Shown piece by piece: positions 44,160 through 57,279 of a DNA stretch of 64,000 nt; the stretch's first letter is position 1; every line of letters starts with the position of its first letter. This stretch comes from Marasmius tenuissimus (taxonomy: Eukaryota > Basidiomycota > Agaricomycetes > Agaricales > Marasmiaceae). The stretch is from positions 248,001 through 312,000 of the forward strand of contig JAQOTA010000034.1 of NCBI GenBank assembly GCA_029532415.1, read 5' to 3'. The translations under genes were made by a program, and so were the position numbers. Under the pieces are notes generated by a model, which was not told the DNA's origin, searched no databases, and was given only the letters and a program-made list of their open reading frames with translations.

Positions 44160-47100
44160 ATGGCATATCCCACCTCATTGGCTCCACAGCTCAATCAAGT
44201 TCCAGAGGACGGTGCACTCAACACTCCCACACACGGCGGTACTGTTATAGGTGGCCACGAGTACGACATGCCTGTTTTACAGCCATCGCATCCAGAACCA
44301 GCGCCGCAGCCAAGACTGAACAAGCCTTCGAACAGTAGGCAACGACCCGTGTCAATGCCACCGCAGTCATATGCAGCTTCGAATATGAACAACAAACCTG
44401 AAGAACGACCAGAGAGAGAACGAGAGAGGGACAGAGATAAGGAGAAGTCGGACAGAGACAGAGGAGACAGAGACAGAGACAGAGACAGGCACCGTGGCCA
44501 TGGTTCAACCAACAAATCCAGTCGTTCAAATAGGATTTTGGGCGACTATACGCTCACTAAAACTCTCGGTGCTGGTAGTATGGGCAAGGTGAAGCTGGCC
44601 ACGCACAATTTGACTGGAGAGCAGGTAAGTTTTGTTGATTCTGGTTCAACTTGATGCTCATCTCTCGCAGTTGGCTGTCAAAATCCTCCCCAGAGCGGCA
44701 CCTCAGCCAGGTCATACAAACGGCGCTACCCCAGACGCAGTTGCTCGTCAAGCTTCAAAAGATGCCTCAAAGGAAATACGAACGATGCGAGAGGCCGCTC
44801 TCTCTATGCTACTCCACCATCCGTACATAGCTGGCATGCGGGAGATGATAGTCCATCAGCATCACTACTACATGGTTTTCGAGTACATCAGTGGAGGTCA
44901 AATGCTCGACTATATCATATCTCACGGACGTTTACGGGAGCGAGTCGCCAGAAAGTTTGCAAGGCAGATTGGGAGCGCTTTGGATTACTGTCATCGGAAT
45001 AACGTCGTACATCGAGGTGCGCATGTAGACAGAGGCCCATCTTCACGATGACTGATCTCTATGATAGACCTCAAAATCGAAAATATCCTTATTTCACAGA
45101 CCGGAAACATCAAGATCATCGACTTTGGCCTTTCAAATCTATACGATCCTATAGCACATCTTTCCACCTTTTGCGGATCCCTATACTTCGCCGCCCCGGA
45201 ACTTCTCAACGCAAAGGTTTATACCGGCCCAGAGGTCGATGTTTGGAGCTTTGGTGTGGTTCTTTACGTGCTCGTTTGCGGTAAAGTGCCTTTCGATGAC
45301 CAAAGTATGCCGGCACTTCACGCGAAGATCAAGAGAGGCTTGGTCGAATACCCCGTTTGGTTAAGTGCCGGTGAGTGATTGGCATGTCTGTTTTCACCCC
45401 CCAGAGCCACTTCATCTCAACGATGTTGCAGAATGCAAACACCTGCTCTCTCGGATGCTTGTTACTAATCCTGCATTGCGTGCGCCATTGAGCGAGGTAC
45501 TCTCGCACCCTTGGATGGTCAGAGGATTCTCGGGGCCGCCGGAAAACCACTTACTCCATCGTGAGCCTCTTCGCGCCGACGAGCTTGATCGGAACGTCAT
45601 ACGCGGTATGAAGGGCTTCGAATTCGGTGACGAGAGGGAGATTGAGCGCAAGCTAGTTAAAGTTATTGAAAGCGACGCTTATCAGCGCGCGGTCAGGGAA
45701 TGGGAGAGAAAGAAAGGAGGTCTCGGCAATTTGAATGGAATCGGGGCGAATGGTTCTGGGAAGTGGTCAGAGTCCATGAGTAGCTCGACCCTTGCAGTGT
45801 CCTACGATGGTTCAGCGAAGAACGGAGATGTTCCCCCGACGCCCTCGAAGAAGTCAAAGAGGTTCTCTGGATTCGACTTTTACCGCCGCAAACTCTTCTC
45901 GCCGTCTTCTTCCCCGCCATCGACCCCTCTTTCCACTTCACCTCCGTCCTCGTCAAACCATCTTGTCCTTGATTCGAAGAATGGCAAAGGCGAGGTAATA
46001 CTTGACCCGACCAAAGGTATTCACCCGCTCATATCCATGTACTATCTGGCGAGGGAGAAAATGGAGCGCGAGAAGGTGTTCGGCGTTGGTATCTTCGCGA
46101 GTAGCAAGGTCGAGGTCAACGAAGAGAGACAGACGGCCGTTCGCGCTGCCCTCCAAGACGAGACCAACACCGGCTCCCAGAACAACCTCGTCACCCCCAC
46201 CCCTCCAAGCACAACGTATCCTGCTTCCGGCAAGAGGGAGCAGTTATCTGCTCCCCTACCGACCATCACTTCCCAAAATTCCACGTCTACTGGCCAACCT
46301 CTCCCACCATCCCCCACCGTTGGAGCTAAAGCGGACTATAGTATGCCTCTTCCCCGACTTCCTGCACCAGAGACTTCTCACTATTCTGGGATGTCATATG
46401 ATGCTTCAGCCACACCCACAACACCCACGACCCCAGGTTTCACTAACCAGAAGGGTCCGCAGCCACGAGCACGCGACGCAGGTAATGGCTTGCCGTCTCC
46501 CGCAGTACCTGCGACGGCACCGCTACCTGGCACTGCTGCGGGGATGGAAGCTCAGCAGATGCAGTCCATGCAACAGCAATCCCAGAAGAAGCTCGCGCCA
46601 GGAGCACCTGGGAATACTTTACCGCGTGCTCCTCCTGCGAGTACCCACAGACGCAGTCACAGTTTAAGTCAGAGGCCGACAGTCTTGGGAGGAGGTGGCT
46701 GGACTGGCATGTTCAGCGGTGGTGCTAAACCCACTGGTGATGAAAAGGCTTCAGGCATAGGAGAGATGGGTGGTGTTCCTCCGGTTGCGGAAAGTGAGAA
46801 TGAGAAGCTGGAACCCGTCAGGGAGAAACCCGCTCCCACATCAGATGTTAGCTTTGCTGAGCCACGCCCGTCGACGAAGGAGGGTCGTCCGAGTACCGGT
46901 GATATCGACAAGGAGCATGGCACGCTGTCCACAGGCGCAACCCTCGTCCGAAAGTTTGGGAGTATGCTGGTTGGTAAAGGTGACGATAGACGCCACGCTC
47001 TCGGCAAACGGGCAACGATATTAAGTGGACTGTCGAGTTCACCGAGGCCATCAGGCGAATATGACAGTGCCAGCCGAAGGGAAAAGAGGAGCGATGTTGC

Positions 47101-48455
47101 CTCTGTCGATGAAACTTTGAATGAAAAGGTCTCTTCGGATGTGGCTCCACCAAAGGCTATATCCCACAGCCAGAGTCAGCCGCTGAGTGGTTCGGGTACT
47201 GTCCATTCACATAGGAGAGCTGCAACGATCCTGGACCCGCAAGGAAGTCGGGCGAGACATGAAAGGAGGAGCAGTACCGGCGCAGCTTTGCTCTCTAATT
47301 CTGGGGGAACCATCGGAAGACATCGTCGTCCGTCGACAGGGTTTGGAGGTGGTTCGAGGCCTCTGGCTGAACGTCTCTTTTCTAAAACCGACGAAGAGCG
47401 GGACGCGGAGATGGCCGAAACGAGAGAGGACGAAATGGAAAGGCGAGAAGGAGATGAGGGACATGATGATCTAGGAGACCACGAGGAAGGGGACGGGAAG
47501 GGTGATAAGGATTTCAAGCAGGTCTATCTCAAAGGATTGTTCAGGTGAGTGATTGTTTTTTTGAACTTTCCATTCAACTCTGACATCGGAAATGTAGCGT
47601 CGCCACCACGTCGACCAAATCGCCCCCGGTCATCAAGGCTGATATACGGAGAGTTCTTGACCGGATGCAAGTCCAATATCGAGAAGTCAAAGGTGGCTAC
47701 GAGTGCATTCATGTGCCTTCAATCGATATATCGTCCGTCGAACCGGCTGCTCATCAGTCTGGCCATCGTCAGCAGAGGTCTTCCGGCTCCACTGAGCACT
47801 CTACCCCCAAACGCGTGGTCAAGAAGTCCTCCAAGCTCTCATTCACACTCCGAGGCCGCGGGAAGGACAGGGATCCTTCCATGGACAAAGACCGGGAGAG
47901 TCACAAGGAGGCTACCGGGAGGCCCTCAGGTGGTACGACCCTGACCACATCACCGAGCACTGGCTCATCATCTTTCTTCAATGTCTCTTCCAACAACACA
48001 GCGGTAGACGAACATCAGGCTGGGACCGCTACTCCCACAGCAAACGGGGCAAACACGACGACGCCATCCATAGAAATCGACCCCTCCAATTTGCCAGCCT
48101 CCCCTTCGACCGCCTCGACATCGGGCGATCCTAACAAGTCATCGAAAACGTTGCCACCGATACCTCGAGACTTTGGTTCGAGATCTCCAGATCCACGTAG
48201 CCCCAGCCCGATGCCCACTGGAGAGGTTGACAAGGACGCGTTCGAAACTATGGGTTCAAATTCGTTGAGCGTTCGTTTCGAGATCAATATCGTGAAAGTG
48301 AGTTCCGTTCTCTCGATTTGGTTGACCGTGCCTAACCTTGCGACCGTCAGGTTCCCTGGCTACCACTGCATGGCATACAGTTCCGCAGATTGGGAGGTGA
48401 TGGGTGGCAGTATCAGATGCTCGCGAGACGGGTCCTCACGGAGCTCAAGTTATGA
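44160..48455 (+). CDS. KIN1: KIN1/PAR-1/MARK-type Ser/Thr protein kinase with KA1 domain
   Basis: Six exons (44160-44624, 44671-45016, 45068-45370, 45432-47544, 47598-48297, 48351-48455) give 1343 residues. A Pro-rich N-terminus and an Arg/Asp/Glu run (residues about 83-115) precede the kinase domain (about 127-405): glycine loop [12 protein letters not shown], lysine LAVKIL, catalytic NVVHRDLKIEN, DFG in [12 protein letters not shown] in FAAPELL, and the family-specific [12 protein letters not shown]. The long central region (about 480-1075) is Ser/Pro-rich and probably phosphorylated. The C-terminal KA1 domain ends [16 protein letters not shown], then [16 protein letters not shown]1 binds acidic membrane lipids and restrains the kinase. 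Yeast and fission-yeast homologues act in polarity, exocytosis and cell-wall integrity. All catalytic residues are present, so it should be active. It is a conserved cellular gene. Confidence 0.95.
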
Positions 48456-49299
48456 TTTTATATGGTTTCTCTATGGTCACCTTCTTCCCGACTACCTTAT
48501 ACAATGGATCCGCTCCTTTAACTGCAGGTTACTCACGACCTTTACGTCCCTATTTTGTCACATTTTACCCTCTTTCTTAGCGGATCCTCCTCGCTCGCTT
48601 TTTCTGTTAGATCGTGCTCTCCTTCGTTTCCGCCTCTTTCCCACTTTCTTCCTCAATAAACCCTGGGTATACTGTCGCATTCTGCTTATTTATGCGTACC
48701 GTTTTTTGTACGAATAATTCATCCAAGGAATCTAGCCATCTGTGATCTCTGAGCTCGCGTTCCTACCCGCAACCCTCCTTCTCCCTTTTCTCCATGTGCT
48801 TACGTCCATATGCCTGATTATCGATGAACAGCGATTAGCCCGCTTGTTCGACTTCCCTGCACCTCCCTGTATTGTGCAGTATCAGGCAGTATGAGTATCC
48901 TTGAGTATCCCGTCCATTGAACCTTTCAGGTTTGTTCCGCAAATGTGTGGGAAACGATCACCGGGTATTCATTTACATCCCCCTCAGTAGTTCACCACGT
49001 TGACGACAGTCCGCCAACCCCGCTTTCAGACCGCCTCCATCAAATTCCTTTGCAATTGCCCCAGATTCCCCACCGAATTACATGCCATTGTGATCATCGT
49101 TGGTGCAGCATTAGGCAGTATTTTCTAAAGTTATTGCGGTGGCCCCCATGCATGCGGGGAACTGTTAGGAGATGAGGTCATCTTCAAGTGCGTACGCCTA
49201 TATAAGGATCCAGGATGAAGAAGAAGCAGAAATAGACAGGTGCCAATTCCTCCTTTCCTCCACATCCTTAGAACGGCGGTGAAAAAGACTGTATTCGAT
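48456..49299. other. spacer between kinase and transporter genes
   Basis: About 840 bp, with the kinase 3' untranslated region first (pyrimidine-rich) and the transporter promoter last. I see no gene or repeat. Confidence 0.4.
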
Positions 49300-51543
49300 A
49301 TGGGCAGCGCAGAGGCCGGGTCTACGATGACGAAGAAGCCGTATTTCGGAATGACGGGGACGACGCTGAATGCTTGGGTAACAGTGAGTCCCCTCTCCAA
49401 TCTTCAGCTTCATGTTTCGGATCCTGACGCACTTTCTAGGTTGCATGCACGACAGCTATGACATTGTTCGGTACTGAAACTCACCCTCCTTGATGCACGA
49501 TACATGCTGATTCGTGAAATGTTCTGGGAAGGTTATGATCAAGGTGTATTTGGTGGTATTATCATTACAGAAAGTTTTTTGTCGACAATGGGACACCCAG
49601 GTATGCCACCTGGCATCTTTTGACATCCCCTGAGCGCTGAGAAATTTGTTATAGATGCCAATCTACAGGGCACAATAGTTTCTCTGTATGATATCGGATG
49701 GTATGTGCCAATCCTTGGTTTTTCCTGCTTCACAGAGGTATTGACTTCCAACAGTTTTGCGGGTGCGATGGCCACCTTTGCCTTTGGCGAGTCACATCAA
49801 CGACGAAATCCTTGCCACAAGCTGAACTGATTTGAACTCCCCCACCCAACAGGCGAACACTTTGGCCGGAAGAAGACCTTCATAGTCGGTGTTATCATCA
49901 TGTCCATAGGAGCAATTCTGCAGACCGCTGCTTTTGGCGTTCCTCTCATGATAGTTGCTCGGCTGATCACTGGTACGTTGACATTGCATAGTCATCAGTT
50001 TTGCTTTACTAACTCCTTGTTTCGTTTACTAGGTTTTGGGAATGGGTACGTTGTTTACCCTTGCGGGAAGCTTGAGAATGTCTCTGACCTGGCTATCATT
50101 TCCAGGATCAATACAGCGACCGCCCCAGTCTGGCAGAGCGAAACATCGAAGCCCTCTCTCAGAGGAAAGCTGATTGTGTTTTCGATGATGTGAGCGTCTT
50201 CAACTCCTGCACAGGTGTAACCTCCGATACTAACCACCCGCGCAGCATGAACATTGCAGGATTTTCTCTCAGTAACTGGATGACATACGGCTTCAGTTTC
50301 CTTTCCGGGAGCATCAGCTGGAGATTCCCAATCGCCTTCCAACTCGTGTTCTCCATCATCCTTCTCTCGACCATTCCGTGGCTTCCGGAGAGTCCTCGGT
50401 GGCTCCTCGCTCACGGAAAAGAAGAAGAAGGTGTTGCCGTGCTTGTGGCTCTTGAGGGTGGAAGTACCACTCCGAAAGATCCGTATATCGTTGAACAGAA
50501 GATGGAGATTCTCGAAGCCGTACGTGCGGAGAGAGAGGGCGCGCCGGCCTGGTCGGATATAATCAAGGGGAGAACAGGCAACACGGGTATGATCAAGCGA
50601 CTGGCGCTCGGAGCTGGGACACAGTGGATGCAACAGCTCGTTGGAATCAATGTTACGAGTTACTAGTGGGTTATTCTCGTTTTCCTGTTGAGGGTAGTGA
50701 GGCTGACGGCAATCTTCCACAGTTTACCCCTTGTTCTCCAAAACTCGGTTGGGTTGTCGAATACCCTTTCCCGTCTTTTGGCGGCTTGCAACTCAGTGTC
50801 ATACCTCGTGTTCTCCTTTGCTGGAATCGTCCTGATTGAGCGAGCTGGTCGAAGAAAACTCATGATGTGGGGTGCAGCAGGACAATGTGTCTGTTACATC
50901 CTCATCACTGGCCTTCTGTCGCAAGCCAATGGCACCGATACCGGTGCAAAGTTTGGAGCTGGAGCTACAGCGTTCTTCTTTGTTTACTATGTGTTCTTTG
51001 GGATTTGCTGGCAGGTACAGTCGTCTTCGGATATCTCTCTATGCTTTGTCCATAATCTTACCTCGGTGCTGTTTTGTGCAGGGCGTACCTTGGCTCTACC
51101 CCGTAGAAATTAACTCTTTGGCCATGCGAACGAAAGGAGCCGCGCTTGGAACCGCAAGTAACTGGATATCCAACTACATCGTCGTACAAATTACCCCGAT
51201 CGGAATTGAGAACCTTGGCTGGAAGTTCTACATAATATGGGCAGCTTTTAATGCTATATTCGTCCCGGTGCGTACTCTCTCTGTTTTCACAACTCAGTCC
51301 ATTGAGGTCGAAACCCTATAGCTCGTGTGGGTGTTTTACCCCGAGACATCCAACCGCCATCTGGAAGATATCGATAGAATGTATCGCGAGAATCAGGGCA
51401 TGGTGTTCGTGATTGGGAACAAGGAGGCGACACAGACGCAGAGACCGCAGAGGTTTGTGGATGTTGATCATGATAGAGCGGTCGCAGCACAAGCGGAGAG
51501 AAGTCCGTCGGTCCGAAGTGAGGATGAAACGGGGAAACTTTGA
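49300..51543 (+). CDS. MFS hexose-type sugar transporter
   Basis: Twelve exons (49300-49383, 49440-49470, 49532-49600, 49655-49700, 49755-49786, 49853-49972, 50033-50045, 50106-50189, 50246-50665, 50723-51014, 51082-51267, 51322-51543) give 532 residues in frame. Sugar-porter signatures are complete: GYDQGVFGG in helix 1, GEHFGRKKT, RLITGFGNG, PESPRWLL, the QQLVGINVTSYY block of helix 7, ERAGRRKL, GVPWLYPVEI in helix 10, and PETSNRHLEDID after helix 12. It has 12 predicted helices and an acidic tail. It probably imports hexoses by proton symport at the plasma membrane. The junction between exons 5 and 6 needs a GC donor (49787-49788) to keep the conserved FGEHFGR frame, which is a GC-AG intron. 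One exon is 13 nt. It is not closely similar to the transporter at 6453-8314. Confidence 0.94.
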
Positions 51544-53669
51544 TTTGAGAAAACAGTCTTTTCGACCGGCTTGTAGCCCTGGGGATATAATTTCTGAATT
51601 TGTTGTACATAGAACGCGATACTGATATAGTCACATACCAGTTGATAACTCACATCACGGACACCAAACTGAAGGTGTTCTTTACGTTACGTACCAAGTT
51701 AGCAGCCAGGAGCCAACCCTTACCACGACGGGGGACATCCCAAGACCAGAGATCTAGGCAGAATCCAGACCAAGAGACCAAGGGCTCTCTTTCAGCACGT
51801 TCCGAGCTATGTCGTCTCGCATATGATCTCGCGTTTTTGACTCTTACACGTGTTGCACGGAAGTCTCATGTCTTACACTTTACTTACAGAGTTTAAGCGT
51901 GTACGTTGGACTTTGTCCCATTGCTTCGAGCTGGGATTAGTGTTGAAGATAACTGACGGGAACAGGCGACTAATTAAGGGGGGTTTGCGTAACCAAAACT
52001 ACGAATAAAAGCTTGGGGCGCTGAACTTAACGCCGATGATGATTGTACGTACAGTCATCTACCGGTCAATGATACAAGATCAGTCAATGATACAAACAAG
52101 TTTTTTGCACCTTGCCCTCATTATACCACTCTCAAATATTTACTTGAGACCAGAATATGTATCTCTTATTGTATCACATTGTTTCTGCGATGATATAGAT
52201 GCAGGAAAATATTCAGAAAAATGATTACTGGACTTCTTGGAACTATTTTGGGGCTGGAGAAGGTATTTCGGGATCCTGGACCTTGTGCTTCGAGTTATTT
52301 ACTGAATCAGGCCTATAAAACATAACCTTGGCCCTCTTTTGTGTGCCAAGGGTGTGGAAGACTTGTCCCATCGAGTATGTCTCCTTCCCCGCCAGATTTT
52401 GGCGCATTGATGGGAAATTCCCACCCGCCAAACTTTGTATCAAATTCACCGATTTCACTGTTTGCAATGGCCCGGTCGTTCCTCCACCAAAAGCGACACT
52501 ATGATGGCTGATAATATGTATTGAAGGGTATATAAAGACTGTGGATTGCTCAGAATAGGGTGGAATATCGGGGTGTCTCATCTTTACGATGTTGTATCAT
52601 TGACCGGTAGATGACTGTATATAGGGAGGAAGAACCAGTTCTACTGGAGATGGTGGATATATCAGCATGAGTATGATTGCCCTAATGAGACAACCCGTTA
52701 TTCATTGCACTTGCCAGTGCGACACAACATCAGAGCGAACGGTATCGGCGGACTCCCCGAGTCTTGAACCATGGGGAAATGCCAGTATCAATGTACAATT
52801 CGGGTTGGTGAAAGCCACGGTGTCCTTGGCTGATCTGGGTTAATTTAGACATCTCGACCGTTGATGAATAGGACGATGAGTGAGTCTGAAGGACCGAAAA
52901 ACACTGGGCGATTTTTCTCTCGCGGATGCCACTGCCACATCGCGATGCGGGACCGGCTTGAGGCAGTGCATTTGTGGGTCATTATGGGTGCGCCATAGCA
53001 AACTCAGACGGTCCATTGTGACGGTTGACCTCCTGAGTTTTCAGTTTGAACTCGCCGCCATTTGATAGAAACTGGTTGATAGCCAGAGAAAGAACAGCAT
53101 GTTCGAGAGAGCTACCTCGAATGCGCAACAATTTGAACGTCGCAGTCGGGGCCGAGTTTGACACTTCCTTGAATCCAGGACTTCCGACGGGCCCACGGCT
53201 CAGTTTCTCAATTTGACCTTACGCTTTCCCGCAAACGTTGGTACTGATCGAGGTACTGAGATAAGAGATATCGGAGATACTTGAAGTGATTAGTCTCCGA
53301 TTTTCCCTTCAAAAACGACGAAAAAGAACGGTGTTGCACCCAGCTGGGGAGATACGCGGCAATATGTACATGCTTTGAATCTATACTAGTAATTATTGAC
53401 TACGTTTGTACGGCCCTGCTATTCCAAGAACGAGCTGGAGGTACAAGGGAAAAGATAAAAGAATAATAAGGATAATGCGAAATAACCAACGGTTGCAAAC
53501 AGATGATACATCACACTGACAGAGGATTGCGAATTCTTCGATAGCGAGACAATCGTGGATATCATGGCCGAGAAAGTCGGAGGAGGACATGAGTGTTCGT
53601 CGAGGGAGGGGGTTACTCTTCGGATGATCATGTAGCAGGAGAGCTCGAGGCGATCAACACCACGGACAT
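51544..53669. other. intergenic stretch containing a MITE
   Basis: About 2.1 kb between the hexose-type transporter and the large membrane protein gene (convergent). Apart from the inverted-repeat element at 52052-52617 there is no supportable gene. Remaining open frames are below 85 codons and without motif. Confidence 0.5.
52052..52617. mobile_element. Tc1/mariner-like MITE with TA target duplication
   Basis: The left end (cagtcatctaccggtcaatg, continuing for 26 bp) and the right end are perfect inverted repeats. The 566-bp unit is flanked on both sides by TA (52050-52051 and 52618-52619), the duplication made by Tc1/mariner/pogo transposases. Just inside the left repeat the motif gtcaatgatacaa occurs a second time. 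There is no transposase, but a 112-codon open frame runs on the minus strand (52243-52581) with no known domain. It could be a captured fragment or chance. Confidence 0.82.
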
Positions 53670-56600
53670 TCAAGGTCGTTGCTCTGGCACGGTCAATGCT
53701 GCACTCGGACTAGGAGGTTCAAGCATATCCAGCTCATGACCACGAACAGTGCTGCTCTCCGAGGGTCTGAGTGAAGGTGCATTTCCCGATAGATCCGAGC
53801 GTGCTTCCCGAAGACTTGGTCGTGAGGTTTCCCTTGGGTAAGGAGATGGTTCACGAATCTCAGGAGCACCCGGCGTATGGGAATGACTGGATGTCCCCTC
53901 ATTCTCCTCGTAGAGCATACGTTCTCTTCGATACCATGGACCTCTTCGAATGGGATGCCCGAAAGTATTGTTTTCCCCACTTGTTATACTGCTGCTCATG
54001 GCATCAGACGCGCTCCCTGAGCGCGAGTGAGTCCTCTCGGTATAAACGTCGTCCAACCGTGCCATAGTCGAGTTCGACCGCGAACGCGTTATAGTACTCT
54101 GCACCATCTCCAAACTTGAGCGTGAAGCCGAGCTGACTGTTTGAAGGAGGGACTGTGTCCGTGATCGAACAGGACCTGATGTTGTGCCGGCTCGAGACCT
54201 TCCTGAAGAGGAGCCGGAACCAGAGTGGGTCCGTGAATTGGATCCCGACCGAGATCCACTACCGCTACTACCACTACCGCTACCGCTACCACTCGCGCCG
54301 CCGAGACTGAATGCACGACGATGAGTCAGCGAAGCGGTACTACCGGCCCTTCTACGTAACGATGTCCTTGGACTTTGAGCTCGGGAACTAGAGAGTAAAG
54401 CCACAACATCATCACCCTCATCCTCTTCCTGGGACCCCTCGGGCTCAGGCTGCTCCATCATCATGGAATCATCGAATTCGTCCTCATCTCCCTCCCATTC
54501 CGAGCCTGCCTCCGAGGAAGACATCCCGTAAGGTCCAAATTCGTGTCCAGTTACATCGATGGATCTCCCGGCGCTAACTCCTCGTGTATAAGCTCTTTGT
54601 CTCCCAGATCTGGGGAAATCGACGCTTGGTGAAGACGATGAAGATGCAGCGGGAACTGTGCCTGCACGTGCCCGTACTCCTGCACGTTCGTGTCTGGGAG
54701 GCATAGGTAAACCCCTGGGTCCCATCGCGCTCATTGGACTAGCAGCATCAGACGAGGTGTACTGCGAGCGAGGGGAATAGTCGGTAGACTCGCGGTTGCC
54801 TGTCGATGCGGTGGACCGTGAGAAGTGTGTCGAATGTGTGTTCTGGGATACCCTCGAAGTGACTGAACGTCCGTTAGATGGGGGTGTTCTATGAGAGAAT
54901 GAATCTCCTCCCGACGGGAGGTTGAAATGAAAGGGATAACGTGAAGGTATGGGCCGTCCAAGGGACGACATCGAAGTGGATGCACGAGCAGATGAAGATG
55001 AAGGATCTCCACTCGACGTTCCCATTCCAGTGTCCTCTGTCTCTGTCTCTGTCTCTTCCTCTTCCTCGTCCTCGTCCTCCTCTTGATCTGCTCCACCGCG
55101 GCTGTTACTCCTCGAAGGTGACTTCACCTCGTCGCTTGTAGAACGCGAAGGTGGGAACGGAACCTTGAGATTCTCCTTTCCCCCCATTTTATCGTCACTC
55201 GACAAGCGCGCCGCACCTCGAGCTAGGAACGGATATGGCAGCTCCTTCAACGGACCTGCACTCTGTGGCGACGACGAGACATGCTTATCTTTCGTCGAGA
55301 GCTTTGCGACCTGTGGTAACGCGGCTGATAAATCGAGCGGAACCGCCGTTCCCGGAGGACTCGATTTTACCCTACTCCCACTGCCGCTGGGTACAGGTTG
55401 CTCCGGTCTCCTGTACAGCTCTTCCGACAACACCCCTCGTCTGTGCTTGGAGGGCGACGAAGGAGACGCTGGAGTCAAACCAACACCAGCCATCAATCTC
55501 TCGATCCCCTCAAAGCCACCTGGCGATTCGGGATATGGCAACCTCGGAGCACCATCGCGGAAGGTTTGACCGCTCCTGCGTTTGAGGACGGAGCAAAAGT
55601 TGTAGGTATCCCAGATGCGGGTTTGGGTGCCCTCTTTCCATGACCACGGAAGGGGTGCATCCGGGTCGTAATACGGTGTGTGTGGACTTTTGTCGCTAAG
55701 GCTGTAGAGTGAAGCGCGGTTCTTCTCGTCGAGATCGTCTTCCTCCCAGCGATTTCGGGGACCGCAGATACCGGCACAAGCTTGTCCCGAGAGGACCCAC
55801 AGACCGATCCTGGAAACAAAGGGTAAGACAGAGTACGAGTACGAAGATGAAGATTTGCAAAAATAGGAGTATGACGATCAGATCAATCAGAGACGAGGGA
55901 GTGGAATACGTGAACAAGAACACAGTGACTTGCAACATACCAGCTGATCAAGAGAACCAATGCCCTCCAGACAGTCCAGGCAACGTTGGTGGCCAATACA
56001 CCTCTTGCGTATGCAGTCAAAGTTCCGTCCCTGTTGAAGAACGTACCATCTCTACCTGTGCTAGAGCCTTGTCCAACGAGTGCTAGAACGTTCGGGTTGG
56101 GTGTCCAGAATGCTAAAAGTAGTGCAAGGCTAAGACCAGCTCGCGGCAGTAGTAGAGAGACTGTTGGGAGGTTTTGGGAGTAGAAGTAGAAGGTTTCGGC
56201 GAGGCCATCCCTCAAAGAGCCACCACGGGAAGGCATGAAGGCTGAAAGGCGGATGTGTTGGAGAACGGAAAATGTCGTGTAGGAGGTCATGGAAGCGAGT
56301 TTGCGAGCGGGGGTTGATGTGTAAATTGGGAATATAGATGGTCGTTCTGTGCACGAGTGTTTCAGGTTGAGATTCTGAAGGATGGAAGTGGAAGAGAATC
56401 CGCTTACTTGTACGCCATCTTCGAAAGAAAGAGTAAATGACTTCATACGCAATGAACACAATAACTATCCAGACCAGCCAACACGCAGCGTAGGCTGCTA
56501 CACCAAAAGCCCAATTCCTTCCGGAACCAGGAACACCTGGCGCATCAGGGTCGGGGAACCTGGAAACTCTACGACCACGGATGAGATGAAGAATCTCCGG

Positions 56601-57279
56601 AGCCAACTTCCGGGACTTACTGTATCATTGTATACACTGAATTGAAGTCGAGGAATGTTTGCAGGGGGATGTGAGCAAACGTTAGAATGGGGAAAAGATA
56701 GAAATAAAGATAGGAAAATATGGAAGGATTGCGTAGAATGTTGAAGTTGATACCTCTTGTGCGGAAGCGAGGTTGGGGTATTCGGGAAGGAAGAAAAGAG
56801 TGTGCGTCGCTGCCGGGTACACCGGAGATGACTGTGGGTGATAGACCAGGAGTCACTACTCCCTTGGATCCCCGAGGGAAAAGTGAAGAGGCTACACGAG
56901 TGCGATCGCTGGGTTGCCTCTGAACTCTGTGAGATAATGTTTCTTCCTCTCCTACACTGAGAATTCGAATCGACCGAGGGGTGGGTTGTCGGCCTCCAAG
57001 TATAGGTGACATGAAAGAATCACTGTAAGCGCCCGGAGATGCAGGTTCGATGCCCATGGAAGAATGAAGTGTTGAACCAGGTGGGGGAGGGTCGGGTCGT
57101 TTGGGTAGCCATGACGGGTAACCTTCAGACCCATTGGTCATCTGAGCGAGCGAGTTGGATGTTGTTTGTTCTTGGGCGTGAGTTCCCTGTTCTACGGGAC
57201 AATCTGCAACACCGCGAGTATTGATTATGTTGGGATATTGTTTGTTGGGGGTAGGCTGTGGAATATGCGGCATGAGCAC
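53670..57279 (-). CDS. large conserved membrane protein with Ser-rich cytoplasmic tail, unknown function
   Basis: Four exons (56621-57279, 56408-56568, 55941-56346, 53670-55809) give 1121 residues. The first 190 residues are polar. Hydrophobic helices follow near the end of exon 1 (SYLYFYLFPILTFAHIPL), in exon 2 (AAYAACWLVWIVIVFIAY) and in exon 3 (LPTVSLLLPRAGLSLALLL; WTVWRALVLLISWIGLWVL). A conserved cytoplasmic segment around DTYNFCSVLKRRSG comes next. The final 580 residues are Ser-rich, with an acidic run ([15 protein letters not shown]) and a Ser-Gly repeat near residue 930. The layout of several helices followed by a long disordered tail recurs in basidiomycete conserved hypothetical proteins. 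I cannot name a function. The tail is probably heavily phosphorylated. All exon junctions are in frame with consensus donors. Confidence 0.82.

Noticed and set aside
44400..44500. Tandem gagacagagacaga repeat considered as a microsatellite
   Set aside because: It encodes the Arg/Asp/Glu run in the kinase N-terminus and is part of the coding frame.
46002..46667. 221-codon open frame overlapping the KIN1 gene on the same strand
   Set aside because: It lies wholly inside the kinase's Ser/Pro-rich coding exon in another frame and is Arg/Pro-rich, a composition shadow.
50055..50720. 221-codon minus-strand open frame
   Set aside because: It is antisense to the conserved transporter exons 8-9 and reads through introns; no domain.
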